Source: DAHUYF01 sp035623985 (lineage in GTDB: Bacteria; Pseudomonadota; Alphaproteobacteria; ATCC43930; CGMCC-115725). Taken from it: 64,000 bases of DNA. The notes under the pieces are model-generated. The model was given only the letters and a program-made list of their open reading frames with translations, was not told the origin of the DNA and made no database searches. The stretch is taken from the NCBI GenBank assembly GCA_035623985.1, contig DASPSJ010000114.1:62001-126000 (forward strand), written 5' to 3'. The position numbers were made by a program, and so were the translations under genes. Below, piece by piece: positions 62,375 to 64,000 of the stretch. Position 1 is the first letter of the stretch. The number at the start of each line of letters is the position of its first letter.

Positions 62375-62450
62375 GCGCCCTTAGCTCAGCGGATAGAGCA
62401 GCCGCCTTCTAAGCGGCAGGTCGCAGGTTCGATTCCTGCAGGGCGCGCCA
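62375..62450 (+). tRNA. tRNA-Arg (anticodon TCT)
   Basis: A full cloverleaf: the acceptor stem GCGCCCT (62375-62381) pairs with 62440-62446, the anticodon loop CTTCTAA gives TCT, and the T loop is TTCGATT. The discriminator G and encoded CCA end at 62450. It reads AGA and AGG arginine codons, which are rare in this GC-rich sequence. Confidence 0.97.
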
Positions 62451-62605
62451 AAACTGGCAAGGGGTTGCGGCTCGGGCACGCGCACCATGTCTGGCTTGGT
62501 TTCGGCCGGGTACCCGCCGGGCGTCTCGGTTGGTATTTTACCGATATCCGGTGCCGCCCATGCAGAAGACCCTGCGCTCCCTCCAACGAGGGGGAGCATC
62601 GCTGC

Positions 62606-63394
62606 GTGGGGAATATGCTGCTCTTGGCGCTCATTGCGACCAATATGGTCACGGCTGCCGGCCTCGCGCTGGCGCTGTTTCGGCTGGGACGGCACCGCAT
62701 GCGGCGGCGGCAGAGGAATTTGCTGTCACCATGGCCGATCCCGCGCGTTGCTCCGGGCGAGATCGTCCCGGTCCTCGCCACCGGTCCGCTTGGGCCCGGC
62801 GTGGCGAGCGAGATCATCGCCATCGCCAATTACCGCGTGCCCGGCGGTGTCAGCGACCTCGAGACCTGGGTGCTCTGCAACATAGCGCGAAGCGCCCATA
62901 CGATCTTCGAGTTCGGCACCGCCACCGGCAAGACCACCTATCTTCTCGCCCGCAATGCCCCGCCCGGGGCGAAGGTCATAACCCTTACCCTCGATCCCAA
63001 GGCAGCCCACCTCTACCGCGAGGAGCCGGGCGACTGCGCGGCGGCGAAGCGCTCGGCGCTCAAGGAATCGCACGATACCTTCACCTACCAAGGGACGGCG
63101 GCGGCGGCGAAGATCACGCAGCTCTTTGGCGACAGCAAGGAATTCGACGAGACGCCCTATGCCGGCGCCTGCGATCTCGTCTTCGTCGATGCTTCCCATG
63201 CCCGCTCCTATGTCGACAGCGACAGCCGCAAGGCGCTTCGCATGGTGCGCCCCGGCGGCTATGTCGTCTGGCATGATTACGGGGGGCCGCATCACGAGGG
63301 CGGCGTCTATGACGCGCTCAACGAGCTCGGGCGCGAGCTGCCGCTGCGCCATGTCGAGGGCACCATGCTGGTGGCGTATCGCAGGCCTGAATGA
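62606..63394 (+). CDS. membrane-anchored class I SAM methyltransferase-like protein
   Basis: A 262-residue protein from a GTG at 62606; the ATG at 62615 is also possible. An N-terminal hydrophobic segment (LLLALIATNMVTAAGLALAL) is followed by a basic stretch, so the domain lies on the cytoplasmic side. The core has IFEFGTATGKTTYLLARNAP (motif I), VITLTLDPKAAH (motif II) and LVFVDASHARSYVDSD (Methyltransf_24 signature) with GGYVVWHDYGGP near the end. The substrate is unknown. Confidence 0.72.
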   Translation: MGNMLLLALIATNMVTAAGLALALFRLGRHRMRRRQRNLLSPWPIPRVAPGEIVPVLATGPLGPGVASEIIAIANYRVPGGVSDLETWVLCNIARSAHTIFEFGTATGKTTYLLARNAPPGAKVITLTLDPKAAHLYREEPGDCAAAKRSALKESHDTFTYQGTAAAAKITQLFGDSKEFDETPYAGACDLVFVDASHARSYVDSDSRKALRMVRPGGYVVWHDYGGPHHEGGVYDALNELGRELPLRHVEGTMLVAYRRPE

Positions 63395-63732
63395 CCCGGA
63401 CCGGGAGCATGCGCATGATCGCCTTGAAGAGCTTGGTGCGCCATAGAGCGCTGGCTGCCGCGATCGCCGTGTTTTCGGGCGCCGCGGCGATTGCGCAACA
63501 AGCCCCGACGCCGGCGCCGCCCTCATCCCCGCCAAATCAAAGTACTTCCACGACGACGATCATCTCTCGCGGCGGCGGGACGGCGTCGTGCAGCCAGGCT
63601 GACCAATGTGGGAGCTGCAGCATATCCTGTCCCGCCGGCAAAGCCGCGCTTTGCGTCGGCGGCGAGGGCCATCAGACGGAGACCAAGGATGGGTTCCGCT
63701 GCGACAGGCCGCCGCAATGCTCCTGCCGATGA
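63391..63732 (+). CDS. small secreted Cys-rich protein
   Basis: A 113-residue protein overlapping the methyltransferase gene by ATGA. It has a signal peptide (positive start, ALAAAIAVFSGAAAIAQQ, likely cut after AIA), a Pro/Ser/Thr-rich linker, and a C-terminal 47-residue segment with eight Cys (for example CGSCSISCPAGKAALC and PPQCSCR), suggesting four disulfides in the periplasm or outside. I recognise no family. Confidence 0.65.
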   Translation: MTRTGSMRMIALKSLVRHRALAAAIAVFSGAAAIAQQAPTPAPPSSPPNQSTSTTTIISRGGGTASCSQADQCGSCSISCPAGKAALCVGGEGHQTETKDGFRCDRPPQCSCR

Positions 63733-63935
63733 GCGCGGGGATATCCCTTCTGTAGCCCACGGGCTGCTTTGACCCTGCATGCGATGGTCGGCAAAAGGAA
63801 GCAGCAGGCAACGATCCGAATGCTCGCGACACGATCGGTAGAGCGATCATCCGTCGCATGATGGCGTTGCAAGCGTCGAGTCGTTGATGCGCGAAGGCGG
63901 CGTTTGTGTCATTGTTCAAAGAGAGGGGAACGACG

Positions 63936-64000
63936 ATGGCCACTGACCTTGCCGACATTCTGAACCGACTCGCCGATGTCGATCATGACCTGTTGCGGCT
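63936..64000 (+). CDS. start of an unidentified gene, cut by the right edge
   Basis: Twenty-one codons follow an ATG at 63936 that has AGAGAGGGG before it. The peptide begins MATDLADILNRLADVDHDLL, amphipathic and probably helical. It is too short to assign. The 203 bp upstream (63733-63935) hold no recognisable gene. Confidence 0.5.
   Translation, partial: MATDLADILNRLADVDHDLLR

Noticed and set aside
61934..62450. The two tRNA genes as ends of an integrated element
   Set aside because: I found no integrase gene and no repeated tRNA 3' fragment in the window; the genes around them are ordinary.

Overview
The window looks like chromosomal DNA of a high-GC alphaproteobacterium. The hints are a small NDUFS4-type complex I subunit gene, a cox-type molybdenum hydroxylase cluster, a CbpA/CbpM chaperone pair, tightly packed operons with ATGA, GTGA or TGATG stop-start overlaps, and frequent GTG or TTG starts. 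I cannot name the genus. I saw no rRNA genes, phage genes, insertion sequences or CRISPR array. Two tRNA genes (Pro-TGG and Arg-TCT) lie near 62 kb.

Region 1 (1-7.5 kb) is housekeeping and miscellaneous: a circularly permuted ATP-grasp protein cut by the left edge, a single-domain response regulator, cbpA-cbpM, an OafA-type acyltransferase, a methyltransferase, a CopD-like membrane protein, a GST-like protein and a 43-residue hydrophobic protein. Region 2 (7.6-16.8 kb) is a leftward molybdenum hydroxylase cluster, coxG-coxS-coxL-coxM-coxD-coxE, followed by two split XdhC genes and a MocA-type fusion. The large subunit carries AYRGAGR, so it is form-II-like and its substrate is open.

Region 3 (17-57 kb) is a roughly 40-kb surface-glycan region in three parts. 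(a) 17.3-34.0 kb is an unusual module: a leftward operon (polysaccharide deacetylase, double flavodoxin-fold protein, enolase-superfamily enzyme, methyltransferase, membrane glycosyltransferase) diverges from a rightward operon (partner of an ATP-grasp ligase, ATP-grasp ligase, FemAB-like transferase, large membrane protein, sugar dehydrogenase, epimerase, aminotransferase, flippase-like protein). A second aminotransferase and a hexapeptide acyltransferase follow on the minus strand. This module lies between two direct copies of a 66-bp element (65 of 66 bases identical), and the wreck of a sugar-phosphate isomerase gene sits at its left border. (b) 34.2-39.7 kb encodes a Wzm/Wzt-type ABC exporter, a large glycosyltransferase and a TPR protein. 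(c) 40.0-56.8 kb is a rightward series that appears to make its own heptose-type sugar nucleotide: SIS isomerase, GmhB-like phosphatase, transaldolase, two SDR enzymes, a kinase/nucleotidyltransferase with swapped domain order, an oxidoreductase, a UDP-glucose-dehydrogenase homologue lacking its catalytic Cys, an SDR lacking YxxxK, a methyltransferase, a 4,6-dehydratase-like enzyme and a two-gene transketolase. A last operon adds an RmlD-like reductase, a C-methyltransferase-like protein, an unknown protein and another methyltransferase.

Region 4 (57-64 kb) returns to ordinary genes: a CitMHS/NhaD-like antiporter, an isoprenylcysteine-methyltransferase-like protein, a cystathionine gamma-synthase-like enzyme, a DUF192 protein, an O-methyltransferase, tRNA-Pro, the NDUFS4-like gene, tRNA-Arg, a membrane-anchored methyltransferase, a secreted Cys-rich protein and a gene cut by the right edge.

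The two best candidates for something undescribed are the repeat-bounded ATP-grasp/FemAB/enolase module and the self-supplied heptose operon with its altered enzymes. All functions are read from motifs and gene order; no database search was possible.
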